Shown piece by piece: positions 30,072 through 32,241 of a stretch of 32,241 nucleotides of DNA. Numbering within the stretch: position 1 is the first letter of the stretch; each line of letters opens with the position of its first letter. The stretch is from Hymenochaete sp. R1 (lineage: Eukaryota; Basidiomycota; Agaricomycetes; Hymenochaetales; Hymenochaetaceae): the NCBI GenBank assembly GCA_019400425.1, contig JAFREE010000216.1, positions 1-32,241 of the forward strand, read 5' to 3'. The notes beneath the pieces were generated by a model. That model was not told the DNA's origin and ran no database searches. It saw only the letters and a program-made list of their open reading frames with translations. The position numbers were made by a program, and so were the translations under genes.

Positions 30072-32241
30072 ATGTCTTCGCCATCTCGCAAGCGCATGCG
30101 CCTCTCGTCACCGACATTCGATATATTCGATGAAGATGAAGAATTTTTGCAAGAGCTGGACAGGATCGAACTCACACTTTCCCAAGTTGTTCGTCGAGAG
30201 GTCGAAATGAAACAGGAGCGAGAACGAGAATTAGAACAGGAGCGAGAGCGGGAGCGTACTCGAACAACGTCGTCGGGCTCGTTGGATTTCTTTTCCTCTC
30301 AGAAGAGCTCAAGGTCATCACAAGCTCCTCGGTCTACGAAAATGAGCCCGCGAGCAAAGCAGAGACGGATGAAGGCTATAATGGATGCGTTGAAAGAAAC
30401 GGATGGGCCTGGGGCAGAGGGTGTGGTTGACACTGATGTCACTCAACGACATGATGATGGTTTGGAACTCAAACCTGCGGGAAACGTCACAAATGCTGGT
30501 GCTGAGGCCGATGTGACTGGCTTCGCTGCGGCGACAGGTTTAGATATCTTTACGGGATTCCAAACGGCTTCGTTGAGCTCGAAGGAGCCTCTGGGATTTG
30601 CGACTGCAAAACTTGCAAGGACCGATCCAACTGGCTCGAAAACAGTCAAGCCAATGGTCCTCAAGCCTTCCGAAGAGGCGCTGAAACGGGCCAGCCTGAA
30701 GCTACACGAATGGTCGAAAGAAGATGAAGCCGAAGCTTATAAGGCCCCTTCTTCTCCTCAATCGCCAGCTAAATCGAAAAACCTTGTCAGCGCTTCTCGC
30801 CCCGTCCTTGCATCCATCGCAAATACTCAGACACGGCCTACTTCACCTACGAAAGGCAAACCAGAGCAGGTGAGGTCGTTTTCAACGCCGTTTGTGAATC
30901 GCACATCAAAGTCAACAGGAGTTTTCAAATCTCCTCTCATGAAAAATTCCCCTACAAGCATGTCAAACCTTGGCGGGACTGTTTCAACTCCTCATCGACC
31001 TCATCCTTTAGCTTCAACACCTATCTCAGGAAGCGTTTCTACCCCAACACGACCCACCAAACCGCGTTCCAAACCGGCCTTTTCGACGCCATTCAAACCC
31101 GGTATGGGTCCTGGTGAACCTGGAAGAGCAGCTTTAGAGCGATCCCAGACGACACCGGCTAAAATTCCTGCAAAGAAACCAGGTCGACGGGGAAGAGGTA
31201 CGATAGTCCTCGTGTAGCTGTACGCTTTATACTAATATTATTTCATTAAGATAAAATTATCGATCCGAACTCGCTCAGAGGTTGTGGTCTGAGACCCCAG
31301 AGGTTCACCCTTGAAGATTTGGAGTACCTGGGTGTCAATATCGTGGAACTTCGCCAAATAACGCCTCAAACCGCGCCCTTCTACTCCTTCCACACTTCGT
31401 CCGATTTGGCCCCTCCAACTCAGACACAAAGCTGCACCAATACCAGCTCTGCTATGCTCGGACCTATTGAAGCGTACGAGCATCTTAATCAGACAGGACG
31501 TCACGCAACCCAGAAATGGGTAGACAACCACTGGGCGCTCATCCTCTGGAAACTTGCAGGTATGGTGGCACTCGATCCAGACCCAGAGGCTATTCCTTCG
31601 TCCCGACGGTGGTGCTGGCGATCTGTTTTGTCACAACTCGAACATCGATATGACAAGGAGTACGGCCGTGGCGCACGACCAACCCTTCGGATGATAACGA
31701 CGCAGGATTCGCCTGCGGGAAGCCCGATGATTCTTGTAGTTAGTAACGTGATATCTGTGACGAATGAGAAAGTGGGCGAGGATGGGTGGATTTTACAAGC
31801 AGCTAGGGCGGAGATCGAGGTCAGCGATGGGTGGTATCGGCTCAGGGCGCAAGTGGACGCGCCGCTTGCGAGGGCGATTATGAGAAAGACTCTGAAGCCC
31901 GGGAAGAAGATTGCAATTGCTTGTGCAAGGGTGAGCCCATGTAATCGTTAGAAATGGACGCTCAACTGATTCGAAAATAGTTGAATAATGGCGGGAGGGA
32001 CCCAAAAGAGATCTTGGAGGCCTACGACACCAACTCGCTTTCACTCTACGGGAACGCAACTCATCTCGCACCATGGTATTCCCGCCTCGGGTTTCAAACC
32101 GAACCCTTCTATGCAACGCTTCGTAGCTTGACTCCTGACGGAGGCATCGTGCCATTGATTGCGTTTGTTGTTGAAAAGGTCGGGCCCTTGATCATTAATG
32201 TCGTTAGCATTGAAGTAACCTTTCTTCTTGGAACAGGTCTA
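30072..32241 (+). CDS. BRCA2/Brh2-type recombination mediator, 3' end outside the window
   Basis: Four exons are visible (30072-31197, 31251-31930, 31981-32178, 32237 onward), about 670 residues; the right edge cuts the gene. BRCA2 proteins load Rad51 on single-stranded DNA in homologous recombination; Ustilago Brh2 is the model fungal form. Residues 1-375 are disordered and contain two FxTA motifs, FQTA at 163 and FATA at 176, followed by SEEALKRASLKL at 200, together resembling a stretched BRC repeat that binds Rad51. The DNA-binding region starts with the helical domain (KWVDNHWALILWKLAGM, about 464-480) followed by OB fold 1 (MILVVSNVI, WYRLRAQVDAPLARAI) and NATHLAPWYSRLGF. The ATG at 30072 begins a basic nuclear-type N-terminus (SPSRKRMRLSS). 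An in-frame upstream ATG at 29976 is less likely. Confidence 0.92.

Overview
The window reads as nuclear DNA of a filamentous basidiomycete, most likely an Agaricomycete. Genes are dense and cut by many 45-65 nt introns with CTRAY-type branch points. Protein families fit this: paired AA9 copper monooxygenases, a BRCA2/Brh2-type recombination mediator, and multi-pass membrane families that I recall as predicted, uncharacterised Agaricomycete proteins. I rebuilt 64 introns by hand from splice signals, reading frame and family alignment. No rRNA, tRNA, CRISPR or transposon was found.

Layout. (1) 0-4.2 kb: a tandem family of unrecognised charged alpha-helical proteins, two intact single-exon copies (1616-2491, 3274-4161) and one degraded C-terminal copy (496-864). 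(2) 4.4-12.1 kb: housekeeping genes: a DUF423/TMEM256-like membrane protein (-), mitochondrial glycine dehydrogenase P-protein (+, 7 exons, 1020 aa), a mitochondrial PPR-like protein (-) and Sec61 gamma/Sss1 (+, 5 exons, 70 aa). (3) 12.2-21.8 kb: an accessory block of membrane and secreted proteins: a 12-exon seven-helix protein (-), two tandem AA9 LPMOs (+), a 487-aa multi-pass protein with an N-terminal dileucine signal (-), a small single-pass protein (-) and a second seven-helix paralogue with 11 exons (-). (4) 22.3-32.2 kb: a 1047-aa protein with a kinase-like fold (+), a Bmt5-type 25S rRNA methyltransferase (-, 3 exons), RAMP4/SERP1 (+, 65 aa), an RbAp48/Msi1-type histone chaperone (-, 10 exons) and the 5' two-thirds or so of a BRCA2/Brh2 homologue (+), which runs off the right edge.

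Connections. Sss1 and RAMP4 are both small translocon-associated ER proteins. The histone chaperone and BRCA2 homologue are divergent across 197 bp holding an ACGCGT box, which would suit S-phase co-expression. The two AA9 enzymes act outside the cell on cellulose or related glucans. The orphan family at the left, and the two seven-helix genes whose exon sizes are conserved at four places, are the parts least explained by known biology.
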